64,000 nt of DNA from Hydrogenophaga sp. PAMC20947 (GTDB lineage: Bacteria > Pseudomonadota > Gammaproteobacteria > Burkholderiales > Burkholderiaceae_C), in assembly GCF_004795855.1 (NCBI RefSeq), contig NZ_CP039252.1:1-64000 (forward strand), read 5' to 3'. The translations under genes and the position numbers were made by a program. Every line of letters begins with the position of its first letter. Positions within the stretch are counted from its first letter, which is position 1. Positions 1 through 10,351 of the stretch are shown here, piece by piece. The notes beneath the pieces were generated by a model. That model did no database searches. It had not been told where the DNA came from and saw only the letters and a list, made by a program, of their open reading frames with translations.

Positions 1-876
1 AATCCAGGCGTACGCCACGTGCAAAATCCACAGGATCGGGCGGTGCCGGGTCATCGCAGGCCGCCATTGCAGCAGGCGCAGCACATGGGCCACAGCCGCG
101 AGCGAAAACGCCAGGCCACTGGCCATGTTCCAGCCCACGGCGGCGGGAGCCAACACCCACAGCAACAAGGCCAGCGCAGTGAGTGCGAGCGTGGCCCGCT
201 CCACAGATGCGCGCACATTGAGCTTCAGGCCTGGGGTCGCGCTCATGGTGAAGGCAGGGATCACCCGGCCGGCGATCACGCTTTCGATCATCACGATCAG
301 CGACAGGGCGGCGTACAAGGGGGTCAGTGGGAAGATCTCCAGGGTGCCGATCATGGCAAGGTGGAAAGCCCCGTTGGCCAGCGCAAGCAACATCAGCATC
401 GCAGCCAGGGGCAGGTTGCGCCGGTTGCGGGCGCGCAACAGCAAGGTGGTGAGCACCGCGGCCACCAGCAGCAGCAGCAACAGATCCAGCACAGCGTAGA
501 GCGCATACGGCCCGGTCACCGCAGCCACTCGGGCCGCGAGCCACAGAAGGGCCAGTGCACCCAGGGATGCACCACGGGGCGTGGCCAGACCGGTCCAGGC
601 TTTCACCGCGGTCAACAGGAACCCCAGGATGACTGCGATGGCGAAGCCGAACAGCATTTCATGCGCGTGCCAGAGCAGTGTCGGCAGCGCCATCGTGAGG
701 TTCCACTGGCCCAGGAAGAGCGCCACCCACAGCGGGATGGCCGGCAGCGCGAACGAGGCGGCCGCCAGATAGAAAGGGCGAAAACCCAGGCGCAGAACAG
801 GCCAGCCAGGCGCCGTGGTGGCGGGCTGGACAGGTGCTATGGCGTGGCCGGCGATCGGCAAGGAAGTGCGGGACAT
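1..876 (-). CDS. nnrS: NnrS family membrane protein (3' end cut by window edge)
   Basis: Partial gene: 292 codons from an ATG at 876 run off the left edge with no stop. The translation is strongly hydrophobic, with several membrane segments, and carries family hallmarks: LGFRPFYL near residue 28, WHAHEMLFGF near 70, GFLLTAVKAWTG just after it, and GRVIPAFT near 205. NnrS proteins are heme- and copper-containing inner-membrane proteins linked to nitric oxide stress and denitrification. It is divergent from an NsrR-type repressor gene, the usual arrangement for NO-controlled nnrS. The family call is firm; the exact biochemical role of NnrS is not settled in general. Confidence 0.88.
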   Translation of the reverse strand, partial: MSRTSLPIAGHAIAPVQPATTAPGWPVLRLGFRPFYLAAASFALPAIPLWVALFLGQWNLTMALPTLLWHAHEMLFGFAIAVILGFLLTAVKAWTGLATPRGASLGALALLWLAARVAAVTGPYALYAVLDLLLLLLVAAVLTTLLLRARNRRNLPLAAMLMLLALANGAFHLAMIGTLEIFPLTPLYAALSLIVMIESVIAGRVIPAFTMSATPGLKLNVRASVERATLALTALALLLWVLAPAAVGWNMASGLAFSLAAVAHVLRLLQWRPAMTRHRPILWILHVAYAWI

Positions 877-1001
877 GGTGTTGTCGGACAGGCGGCGCTC
901 TGTGAGTCGCCGTGGTATTCGTTAATGAAGTATGTTTGATGCATGTTAAAGTTTCTACAACGCAAAAGCAATACACTGCATACATCTTTAAAGGGTTTTA
1001 T
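877..1001. promoter_or_regulatory. Divergent nnrS/nsrR promoter region with possible NsrR half-sites
   Basis: This AT-rich 125-bp gap separates two divergent starts in otherwise GC-rich DNA. It contains GATGCATGTT (939-948 area) and CATACATCTTT (979-989 area), which resemble halves of the known NsrR site (AAGATGCATTT and its complement). I see no full 11-1-11 palindrome, so this is a candidate operator region only. Confidence 0.4.
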
Positions 1002-1551
1002 ATGCGTCTTGCCGAATACACCGACTACACCTTGCGTGTGCTGATGTACTGCGCGGCCCGGCCTCAGCAGCTGGTCACGATTGGCGAACTCGCGGATCAC
1101 CACCGGGTCTCGAAGAACCACCTGATGAAGATCGTCAACGATCTGGCGCGGCAGGGCATTCTGGAAACCACACGGGGCCGGGGCGGTGGCCTGCGGTTGA
1201 TGAAAGACGCGGGCCAGATCCGCGTGGGCGATGTGGTGCGGGCGTCTGAGACCGACTTTCGGCTCGTTGAGTGTTTTGATCCCGAAACCAACCAATGCAA
1301 TGAGCCCTTCGTGCCGTTTGAAGGGCCTGTTCAGTGATGCGCTGAAGGCGTATCTCAAGGAGCTCGACGGCATGACGCTGGCTGAGCTGACCGCGCCGCT
1401 ACCGTCCGGGGCCCCCTTTGGCGGTGTGCAAGCCGACGGCATGGCGCAGTCCCGGGTCGCGTCCCCGGTGAGCCGCCGCCAGGCGCCTGACGGGATCAAC
1501 GTCAAACCCAAATCAAAACCCATGGTCAGAGTGACAAATCAAGACCGCTGA
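1002..1551 (+). pseudogene. nsrR: NsrR-type Rrf2 nitric-oxide-sensing repressor, frameshifted
   Basis: From ATG 1002 the product starts MRLAEYTDYTLRVLMY and has the Rrf2 winged helix (VSKNHLMKIVNDLARQG, then the GRGGGLRL wing). The [2Fe-2S] region gives two of the three Cys ligands in VECFDPETNQC, after which the frame runs into a stop at 1337. The missing C-terminus, including the third Cys (SPSCRLKGLFSDALKAYL), continues in the next frame from about 1300 to 1551. Family spacing Cys-x5-Cys would be restored by two extra bases near 1299. An assembly error would explain it too. If real, a truncated protein of about 112 residues would lack one cluster ligand and part of the dimer region, and NO control of nnrS would be altered. 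Confidence 0.8.
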
Positions 1552-1599
1552 TTTCCCAGTTCGCCCACACCGCCTCTTCATCTACCTCAAGGAAACGCC

Positions 1600-1857
1600 A
1601 TGTCCCAACCCCATTTGCATCTTCAGCCCGAGGCCATCTATCCGTTCGACGCCCGTGGCGTGGCCAAGCGTTTTCGCCACGCCGCCATTTTTGGTGCGCT
1701 GGACTCGCTGCAACCTGGTGAAACCATGCGATTTTCGAACGACCACGACCCGTTGCCCTTGCTGGCCCAGCTCGAACAACGTTATGGCGATCGCATCGGT
1801 GTTGTCTACCAACAGCGTGAGCCCGGTGTCATCGTGATCGATTTCAGCGTGCGCTGA
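1600..1857 (+). CDS. DUF2249 domain protein
   Basis: An 85-residue single-domain protein preceded by AAGGAA about eight bases before the ATG. It shows the DUF2249 pattern: Asp-Ala-Arg near residue 17, a LQPGETMRFSNDHDPLPL segment in mid-protein and a VIDFSV end. DUF2249 proteins are small, often fused to or next to hemerythrin-like, NorB and NnrS genes. The position directly after nsrR fits a role in the nitrogen-oxide response, but the biochemical function is unknown. Whether it depends on the nsrR promoter cannot be read here; the gap to the end of the broken nsrR is about 48 bp. Confidence 0.85.
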   Translation: MSQPHLHLQPEAIYPFDARGVAKRFRHAAIFGALDSLQPGETMRFSNDHDPLPLLAQLEQRYGDRIGVVYQQREPGVIVIDFSVR

Positions 1858-1892
1858 GCGCACAGCGCAAAACACCGGTTCTCCCAAAACCC

Positions 1893-1929
1893 TGAGCCCT
1901 TCCAGTGCCTCAGGCGCTGGAAGGGCTCA
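1893..1929. terminator. Hairpin between convergent DUF2249 and permease genes
   Basis: A 13-bp perfect stem TGAGCCCTTCCAG (1893-1905) pairs with 1917-1929 around an 11-base loop. On the minus strand it is followed by a short T run (GGGTTTTGG); on the plus strand the T run is weak. It most likely ends permease transcription and may work in both directions. Confidence 0.65.
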
Positions 1930-1961
1930 TTCATGGGCGCGCAGGTTGGTGTGCTGTGCGC

Positions 1962-3446
1962 TCAGTGGGCGTCCGACTGCTTGGCCGCGTCGACCGCCGC
2001 CGAGGTATCGCCTTTGCTTCCATTGAAGAAGAGGTTGAGCAACACCGCAGCCATCGACGCCAGCAAGATGCCGGATTCGATCAAGGGATGCACGGCGTGG
2101 GGCATCCACTGTTTGAAATTGGGCGCGATCAGCGGAATCATGCCGATCCCGATGGAGATGGCCACGATGAACAGGTTGTTGCGGTTGCTCTTGAAGTCCA
2201 CATTGGCCAGGATGCGGATACCGGTGGCGGCCACCATGCCAAACATCACCAGACCGGCTCCGCCCAGCACAAACGTGGGCAACGACTCCACCAGCGCGGC
2301 CATTTTGGGCAGCAGACCGAGAATGATCAGGATGATGCCGCCGGCCACGCAGACAAAACGGCTTTTGACACCAGTCACACCGACCAGGCCAACGTTTTGT
2401 GAAAAGCTGGTGTAGGGGAAGGTGTTGAAGATGCCGCCGATCAGCGTGCCCAGGCCGTCGGTGCGCAGGCCGGCTGAAAGCATCTTCTGATCAATTTTTT
2501 TACCGGTCATGTCACCGAGGGCCAGAAACATGCCAGTGGATTCGATCATCACCACGATCATCACCAGACTCATGGTGACGATGAGGATGGGGTCAAAAAT
2601 GGGGGCCGCGATTTCGAACGGCAGCACCAGATCAAACCAGTTGGCCTTGCCCACTTTCTCGAAGGTCATGAGGCCGGCCGCAGTGGCGACTGCGCCACCG
2701 ATGATGATGCCGAGCAAGACCGAAATATTGGCAATGAAACCTCGGGCAAATTTGGCGATCAGCAAGATGGAGGTGAGCACGATGGCGGCAATGCCGATGT
2801 GGGGCAGCTGGGCGTATTTCGGGTTGGGTACCGAACCCACGATATTCAAGCCCTTGGGCATTTCCGGCACCGCGCCACTGGCGGCGGCCTGTTTGACGGC
2901 CTCGAGCCAGGCTGCATTTTCAGGGCTGACAATGCTGGGCGCTGTCGGGCCGAAAGGGTTGCCAAAAATCCAGTTGATGCCCACCCGCATCAGGCTGATG
3001 CCGATCACCGCAATGATGGTGCCGGTGACCACCGGCGGGAAATAACGCAGCATGCGGCTGACGATGGGGGCGATCAGGATGGAGATCACGCCCGCGCCAA
3101 TGATGGAGCCGAAGATCAGCCCTGCGCCCTGCACACCTGGGTTGCTGTTGGCCATGGCCACCATCGGCGCAACAGAGGCAAAGGTCACCCCCATCATCAC
3201 GGGCAGCTTGATGCCGAACCACTGGGTGGCCCCCAACGACTGGATCAAGGTGACCAGACCGCAGCAAAACAGGTCGGCCGAAATCAGCATCGCCACTTGC
3301 TCAGGACTGAGCTTGAGGGCCCGCCCGACGATCAATGGGACCGCAACGGCGCCCGCATACATCACCAAAACATGCTGCAGGCCCAGGGCTGTGAGCTTGC
3401 CGGTGGGCAGACGTTCGTCTACCGGGTGAACCGCAGTGGTGGTCAT
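1962..3446 (-). CDS. NCS2 family purine (xanthine/urate) permease
   Basis: A 494-residue polytopic protein of the nucleobase:cation symporter-2 family. The TM1 motif LGLQHVLVMYAGAVAVPLIV (Gln24-His25) and the NAT signature SQNVGLVGVTG (near residue 350) are both present, as is the acidic TM8 segment MIVVMIESTGMFLALGD. Length and motif set match proton-coupled xanthine and urate transporters such as PbuX, UacT and XanQ rather than uracil permeases. The neighbouring urate-degradation genes and a shared operator upstream (3536) suggest it imports urate and/or xanthine. Substrate is inferred from context. Single gene, terminated by the hairpin at 1893. Confidence 0.9.
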   Translation of the reverse strand: MTTTAVHPVDERLPTGKLTALGLQHVLVMYAGAVAVPLIVGRALKLSPEQVAMLISADLFCCGLVTLIQSLGATQWFGIKLPVMMGVTFASVAPMVAMANSNPGVQGAGLIFGSIIGAGVISILIAPIVSRMLRYFPPVVTGTIIAVIGISLMRVGINWIFGNPFGPTAPSIVSPENAAWLEAVKQAAASGAVPEMPKGLNIVGSVPNPKYAQLPHIGIAAIVLTSILLIAKFARGFIANISVLLGIIIGGAVATAAGLMTFEKVGKANWFDLVLPFEIAAPIFDPILIVTMSLVMIVVMIESTGMFLALGDMTGKKIDQKMLSAGLRTDGLGTLIGGIFNTFPYTSFSQNVGLVGVTGVKSRFVCVAGGIILIILGLLPKMAALVESLPTFVLGGAGLVMFGMVAATGIRILANVDFKSNRNNLFIVAISIGIGMIPLIAPNFKQWMPHAVHPLIESGILLASMAAVLLNLFFNGSKGDTSAAVDAAKQSDAH

Positions 3447-3535
3447 GGATCTTTCCTCATTCGCCGGGCTTGGGGTGGATGGTGGGCAGGTTTTTGGATG
3501 GAACGGGCCGCACGCGGGGCCGCTTGATCAAAAAA

Positions 3536-3556
3536 TTGTATACACATTATGTGTAC
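3536..3556. promoter_or_regulatory. Third, degenerate copy of the GTGTATACAC operator, before the purine permease
   Basis: TTGTATACAC at 3536-3545 keeps the 8-bp palindrome TGTATACA of the two perfect sites at 11043 and 13172, followed by GTGTAC at 3551-3556. It lies about 90 bp before the permease ATG (3446). It is a likely binding site of the GntR-type regulator encoded at 10352-11017 and puts the permease in the same regulon. Confidence 0.65.
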
Positions 3557-3641
3557 CAAGTGAAGCTGAGGCATGGGGACTTACCCTGTATGCGTGGGGC
3601 CCAGTCGCGGTTTCAGAAACCTTTCAGCGGCTGATCGGGCG

Positions 3642-3670
3642 AAAAAAAATGGGACGCCAAAGCGTCCCAT
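3642..3670 (-). terminator. Rho-independent terminator of maeB
   Basis: Read on the minus strand, a 9-bp stem ATGGGACGC/GCGTCCCAT (3649-3657 with 3662-3670) with a 4-base loop is followed by an uninterrupted T tract (complement of 3642-3649). It lies 30 bp after the maeB stop. Confidence 0.9.
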
Positions 3671-3699
3671 TTCTGTGGTGATCGGCCGTGGCAGGCGGA

Positions 3700-5997
<2,298 letters not shown>

Positions 5998-6024
5998 GCG
6001 GAGTCTCCTGATCGGTTCGTCAAG

Positions 6025-6039
6025 GTGTCACTGTGACAC
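6025..6039. promoter_or_regulatory. Perfect inverted repeat before maeB
   Basis: GTGTCACTGTGACAC is a perfect 7-1-7 palindrome placed 28-42 bases before the maeB ATG, just after the terminator of the M20 gene (minus-strand sense). It is a likely operator for a dimeric repressor of maeB; the regulator is not identified. Confidence 0.55.
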
Positions 6040-6040
6040 A

Positions 6041-6072
6041 AAAAAAAGCCCGCTGGCGAACCGGTGGGCTTT
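6041..6072 (-). terminator. Rho-independent terminator of the gntR-puuE-uraD/allC-M20 operon
   Basis: On the minus strand AGCCCACCGG/TTCG/CCAGCGGGCT forms a 10-bp stem with two G-T pairs and a tetraloop, followed by a long T tract (complement of the A run at about 6039-6047). It lies 27 bp past the stop of the M20 gene. Confidence 0.85.
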
Positions 6073-6098
6073 GAAGGGGGTTGCCGGAATGGTCGGCC

Positions 6099-7352
6099 TC
6101 AGGCGGGTTGCAACAGGTCGAGCAGCGTGCGCGCGATCACCTTGGTCGCAGCGCGCAGGTCTCGAAGGTCCAGGCGTTCGTCGGCCCGCTTGGCGTGCGA
6201 CTCCAGCACGGTGCGTGGACCGGCCCCGTAGATGACACCCGGGATGCCGCGCTCCACATACAGGCGCACATCGGTGTAGAGCGGCGTGCCCAGCGCCGGG
6301 ATGGCTTCGCCCAGCACGGCCTGCGCATGTTTCTGGATCGCCTGTACCAGTGGCTGGTTGCCTGGCAGCGGTTTCATCGCGCGCGAGAGCAGCAAGCGCT
6401 TCACGTCCACGGTGACGCGTTTGCCGCCCCGGGGTGGGTTGAAGCTGCTGGCCGCGTCCTGAATGGTCTGGCGGATGGACGCCTCCACTTCGGCCGGATC
6501 TTCTTCCGGGATCATGCGGCGGTCGATGTTGAGCACCACCTTGCCGGGGATCACATTGGTGTTGGTGCCGCCTGCGATCTGGCCCACGTTGAGATAAGGG
6601 TGGGTGATGCCTTCGACCTCGGAGGTGATGTTCAGGTAGTCGGCGTTGAGGGCGTAGAGCGCATTGAGGATATGGTTTGTAGCCTGCAACGCATCGGTGC
6701 CGGAGTCGGGGATCGCCGCATGCGCCATGTCGCCGTGCACTGTGGCCTGCAGCTGCAGGCAGCCGTTGTGGGCCACCACCACCTGGTAGCTGAAACCGGC
6801 GGCAATCATCAGATCGGGCTTGGTGAGGCCTTTGCTCAACAACCAGTCGGGGCCGACCACGCCGCCAAATTCTTCGTCGTAGGTGACGTGCAGTTCCACG
6901 CTACCGGCGAGCTTCGCCCCCAGTGATTCGAGAGCGCGGATGGCGAAGGTGAAACTGGCGATGTCGCACTTGCTCACGGCCGTGGCGCGGCCATACATCT
7001 TGCCGTCCACGATTTCGCCGCCGTAGGGATCGTGTGTCCAGCCTTCTCCAGGCGGCACCACATCGCCGTGGGCGTTGAGCGCGATGGTTTTGCCGCCGTC
7101 ACCGTAGCGACGGCGCAGGATCAGGTTGGTGACCGATTCCATGCCAACGGCTTTGACTTCGGCCTCAGGCACGGGGTGCTTCTCGGCGTTGAGGCCCATG
7201 GCCGCCAGCAGTTCGGCTGTGCGATCAGCGTGGGGCGCGTTGTTGCCGGGTGGTGTGTCGGTGGGGACACGAACGAGTTCTTGCAGGAACTTCACCTCTT
7301 CGTCGAAATGGGCATCGATCCAGGCGTCGATCTGGTCCAGGGCTGTGGTCAT
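6099..7352 (-). CDS. M20 family metallohydrolase (ArgE/DapE type), last gene of the purine operon
   Basis: A 417-residue zinc-dependent amidohydrolase/deacylase of the ArgE/DapE branch. Metal-site motifs: NAHGDVVPPGEG (His95, Asp97), YDEEFGG (near 155, general base Glu and metal Glu), and a late HAKRADE His. A dimerisation-type domain starts near the HGDMAHAAIPDSG segment. I start at MTTALDQIDAW; the longer frame only adds low-complexity residues reaching into the previous gene. It follows uraD/allC by 47 bp and ends at the operon terminator, so it should act in purine breakdown, perhaps on an ureido or formyl intermediate. ArgE/DapE annotation alone does not define substrate. Confidence 0.85.
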   Translation of the reverse strand: MTTALDQIDAWIDAHFDEEVKFLQELVRVPTDTPPGNNAPHADRTAELLAAMGLNAEKHPVPEAEVKAVGMESVTNLILRRRYGDGGKTIALNAHGDVVPPGEGWTHDPYGGEIVDGKMYGRATAVSKCDIASFTFAIRALESLGAKLAGSVELHVTYDEEFGGVVGPDWLLSKGLTKPDLMIAAGFSYQVVVAHNGCLQLQATVHGDMAHAAIPDSGTDALQATNHILNALYALNADYLNITSEVEGITHPYLNVGQIAGGTNTNVIPGKVVLNIDRRMIPEEDPAEVEASIRQTIQDAASSFNPPRGGKRVTVDVKRLLLSRAMKPLPGNQPLVQAIQKHAQAVLGEAIPALGTPLYTDVRLYVERGIPGVIYGAGPRTVLESHAKRADERLDLRDLRAATKVIARTLLDLLQPA

Positions 7353-7399
7353 GGTGTGGTCTCGGATGGTCGTTGAGATGGAGGGAAGGGCTGATGGGT

Positions 7400-9289
7400 T
7401 TACCGCTGTTCGCCGGCGAGCTGCTGCAGCAGGTGCGAAAACGCATGCACGCACAGGTCCATGTCGTCGCTGGTGGTGGATTCGAGCGGGTTGTGGCTGA
7501 TGCCGCTGTTGAGGCCGCGCACAAACAACATGGCCTGCGGCATGATTTCGTGCAGCTTCATGGCGTCATGGCCCGCTCCGCTGGGAAGCCGGTAGAGCGG
7601 TACGCCCAGCGCGTTCACCGCGTGTTCCCAGCGCTGCTGCCAATCGGGCGCGCTGGGCGCCGCAGAGGCCCGCATGGTTTCTTCCAGCGTGTGGTCCACG
7701 CCGCGGCGTTGGCAGATCGCAGCCAGCTCGGCGAGAACGTCGTGGGCCAACGCATCCCGCTGCGTGTCGCTGGGGGCTCGCAAATCGAGGGAAAACCGGC
7801 ACAGGCCCGGCACCACATTGATGGACCCATTGGGCACGTTCAGCTGACCCATGGTGGCGACCGAGTTGCCGTCTTTCAGGGCACGCTTCTCGATATAGAG
7901 CGCCAGCTCGGCCACCGCACAGGCCGCGTCGCGGCGCCGGTTCATGGGGGTGGTTCCTGCGTGGCAGGCCATGCCCGATACTTCGCTCTGGTAACGCACG
8001 CTGGCGTTGATCGAAGTGACCACACCCAGCGGGATGTCGAGCTCGCTGAGCACCGGGCCTTGCTCGATGTGCACCTCCACAAAACCGAGGTATTTCGCCG
8101 GATCGCGTGTCAAGGTGGCGATGGCTTCCAGTGTGGCGGGGAGGCCCGCGTGTTCCATGGCCGCCCGCATGGAGATGCCGTCGGCATCCTGCTGATCCAG
8201 CCAGGCCGGATTGAAGTGCCCGGTGAGGGCGCCCGAACCGAGGAAGGTCGCTTTGTAGCGCTGGCCTTCTTCTTCGGCAAACCCCACCACTTCGATGGCG
8301 AACGGCAACCGCTGTTTCGCCGCGTGCAGTTGCTGCACCGCCGCCATGGGCACGTAAATACCCAGGCGGCCGTCGTACTTGCCACCGTTGCGCACGGTGT
8401 CGTAGTGGCTGCCGGTGAGCAAGGTCATGGGCCCCACGCTCCGCCGCTGCGCGGGTCGCTGCCCCAGGACCTGGGAGGAACCGGGTCCCTTCCCGATTCC
8501 GGGGCGCGTTTCGCCTTGGGGCGGCCCGGCGGCGAAACCGGCTTCGTCCGCTGCGTGGTATGTGCCCACCACATTGCCCACCGCATCGATGTGCACCTCG
8601 TCGAAACCGCAGTCGAGCATCTGCTGTTGCAACTGCACGGCGCAGGCGCGGTGCGCGTCCGTCAGGTAGGTCACGGTGAGCTGGCCCGATTCGGCGTAGC
8701 CGGGGTCGGTGTGTTGTGCCAGGGCTTCCTGCCAGTCCCACACTTCGTTGCCCAGGGTGGGCTCGAACCCGAACTTGTCGTTCAGGCGGATCTCGGCGAT
8801 CCGGTGGATGTTGCGCAGGCATTCGTCGCGCTCGAAGTCCACCGGGTTGTGCAGGCGGCGCTCGAAGGTGGTGATGATTTCGGCTTTGGGCAAGCCGGTG
8901 CCGCGTGGACCGCGCACCGCCAGAATGAAGGGAAAGCCGAACTTGGCGTTGTAGTCGACATTCAGCCGCTGGATGTGGGCGAACTCGTCCGGGGTGCATT
9001 CCGTGAGGCCGGCCTTGTTTTGTTCGTTGGACGATTCTGCCGTGAGGGTTTTGCTCACCATGGCCTTGCCCGCCAGTTCCGGGTGGGCCCGAATCAACGC
9101 CAGCTGGGCGTCGAGCCCTGCTGCATTCAGCACCTGCACCATCGCGTGCTTGAGGGCCGCCAGCGAGATGACGGGCCGCTTGGCCATGGCCAGCTCGGCG
9201 ATCCAGGGGGAGTGCTCGTACAGGCCATCGAGCATCTGCATCGCCTCGGCGAGGCTGGCGGCGTTGAGTTGTTCTAGTGTGATGGACAT
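7400..9289 (-). CDS. Fused OHCU decarboxylase (UraD) and allantoate amidohydrolase (AllC)
   Basis: A 629-residue fusion of two steps of urate breakdown. Residues 1-165 are UraD: HPELAGK at 69-75 and SSNEQNKAGL at about 86-95 carry the catalytic His and Glu; this part decarboxylates OHCU to S-allantoin. From about 170 it is an M20-type allantoate amidohydrolase: TGSHYDTVRNGGKYDG metal motif, EEEGQRY, and the late GISHNPLE His. Start chosen at MSITLEQLNAAS (ATG 9289), 10 bp after puuE, so it is co-translated with it. Odd point: about 35-40 residues (roughly 248-287) between the GNVVG strand and the TGSHYDT motif are encoded by an inserted interspersed repeat (8432-8532), absent from usual AllC sequences. 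The frame stays open. Confidence 0.93.
   Translation of the reverse strand: MSITLEQLNAASLAEAMQMLDGLYEHSPWIAELAMAKRPVISLAALKHAMVQVLNAAGLDAQLALIRAHPELAGKAMVSKTLTAESSNEQNKAGLTECTPDEFAHIQRLNVDYNAKFGFPFILAVRGPRGTGLPKAEIITTFERRLHNPVDFERDECLRNIHRIAEIRLNDKFGFEPTLGNEVWDWQEALAQHTDPGYAESGQLTVTYLTDAHRACAVQLQQQMLDCGFDEVHIDAVGNVVGTYHAADEAGFAAGPPQGETRPGIGKGPGSSQVLGQRPAQRRSVGPMTLLTGSHYDTVRNGGKYDGRLGIYVPMAAVQQLHAAKQRLPFAIEVVGFAEEEGQRYKATFLGSGALTGHFNPAWLDQQDADGISMRAAMEHAGLPATLEAIATLTRDPAKYLGFVEVHIEQGPVLSELDIPLGVVTSINASVRYQSEVSGMACHAGTTPMNRRRDAACAVAELALYIEKRALKDGNSVATMGQLNVPNGSINVVPGLCRFSLDLRAPSDTQRDALAHDVLAELAAICQRRGVDHTLEETMRASAAPSAPDWQQRWEHAVNALGVPLYRLPSGAGHDAMKLHEIMPQAMLFVRGLNSGISHNPLESTTSDDMDLCVHAFSHLLQQLAGEQR
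8432..8532. repeat. GC-rich interspersed repeat inserted in frame inside uraD-allC
   Basis: Positions 8432-8465 (CCCCACGCTCCGCCGCTGCG and onward to GCTGCCCC) are the near-perfect reverse complement of the repeat end seen at about 59810-59847, and 8513-8532 (GCCTTGGGGCGGCCCGGCGG) is the exact reverse complement of 59611-59630. The middle differs. So one complete element of about 101 bp of the same family as the 84-bp tandem array lies within coding DNA. Confidence 0.8.
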
Positions 9290-9299
9290 GGCAATGGCC

Positions 9300-10250
9300 T
9301 CAGACGGGGGCGGGGTGGGTGGATTTCCAGTGGCGCGCGATGTCAAGTCGACGCGCGACCCAGACCTTGTCGTGTTGCTGGATGTGATCGAGAAAACGCT
9401 GCAACGCGGTGACGCGGCCTGGGCGGCCCAGCAGCCGGCAGTGCATGCCGATGCTCATCATCTTGGGCCTGTCCAGCCCGGCCGGATCGCCCTCGGCGTA
9501 CAGCGTGTCAAACGAGTCTTTCAAGTACTGGAAAAACGGGTCAGCGTGCGAATAGCCCTGGGGCAGGGCGAAGCGCATGTCGTTGCAGTCCAGCGTGTAG
9601 GGCACGATGAGCTGGTGCGTGTCGTTGCCGTCGGACTTGCGCACCTTCATCCAGAACGGCAAGTCGTCACCGTAGTAGTCGCTGTCGTATTCGAATCCAC
9701 CGAAGTCGGCCACCAGGCGGCGGGTGTTGGGGCTGTCTCGGCCGGTGTACCAGCCCAGCGCCCGTTCGCCGGTCAGGCGCTGAATGATGGCCATGGCTTC
9801 GGCCATGTGGGCGCGCTCGGTGTCTTCGTCGATGTGCTGGTAGTGGATCCACTTCAGGCCGTGGCACGCGATCTCATGGCCCAGTTCACGAAACGCCGCT
9901 GTGACATCGGGGTGGCGCTGCAAGGCGGTGGCCACACCGAATACGGTCAACGGCAGACCGCGCCGCTCGAACTCGCGCAGCAGGCGCCAGACGCCGGCAC
10001 GTGAACCGTACTCGTAGATGCCTTCCATGCTGATGTGGCGCTCGGGAAAGGCCGGCGGGTTGAACATCTCAGACAGGAATTGCTCAGACGCCGCATCTCC
10101 ATGCAACACACTGTTTTCCCCACCCTCTTCGTAGTTCAGCACAAACTGCACCGCAATGCGCGCACCGCCTGGCCACCGCGCATGGGGCACATCGCGGCCA
10201 TAGCCGATCAGATCGCGGGGGTAGGGGGCGGTGGAGTCGTAGAGTGCCAT
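9300..10250 (-). CDS. puuE: Allantoinase PuuE (polysaccharide-deacetylase type)
   Basis: A 316-residue enzyme of the NodB/polysaccharide deacetylase fold that opens allantoin to allantoate without the usual metal amidohydrolase. Typical features: YPRDLIGYGRDVPHARWPGGA at the start (of which RWPGGA is most conserved), FVLNYEEGGE, SMEGIYEYGSRAG, EIACHGLKWI and GWYTGRDSPNTR. The start MALYDSTAPYP fits family length; the open frame extends upstream only through the interspersed repeat at 10262. Second gene of the gntR operon, 10 bp before uraD-allC, so allantoin made by UraD is taken directly to AllC's substrate. Confidence 0.95.
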   Translation of the reverse strand: MALYDSTAPYPRDLIGYGRDVPHARWPGGARIAVQFVLNYEEGGENSVLHGDAASEQFLSEMFNPPAFPERHISMEGIYEYGSRAGVWRLLREFERRGLPLTVFGVATALQRHPDVTAAFRELGHEIACHGLKWIHYQHIDEDTERAHMAEAMAIIQRLTGERALGWYTGRDSPNTRRLVADFGGFEYDSDYYGDDLPFWMKVRKSDGNDTHQLIVPYTLDCNDMRFALPQGYSHADPFFQYLKDSFDTLYAEGDPAGLDRPKMMSIGMHCRLLGRPGRVTALQRFLDHIQQHDKVWVARRLDIARHWKSTHPAPV

Positions 10251-10261
10251 GAGCGGAGGGG

Positions 10262-10350
10262 GAGTGGTTTTGTTCGAGGTTGCCGCGGAACCGGCTTTGC
10301 CGGGCCGCCAGCATCGACCCTTGGGGGGTGGACGCGAAGCGGCGCGGGGG
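10262..10350. repeat. Interspersed repeat between gntR and puuE
   Basis: The minus strand here reads CGCCGCTTCGCG...CCCCAAGGGTCGATGCTGGC.GCCCGGCAAAGCCGGTTCCGCGGC. The second half matches the element at 15838-15918 (TGCTGGC, GCCCGG, AAAGCCG, CGCGGC in the same order and spacing). It fills the gap between gntR and puuE without an obvious terminator. Confidence 0.65.
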
Positions 10351-10351
10351 A

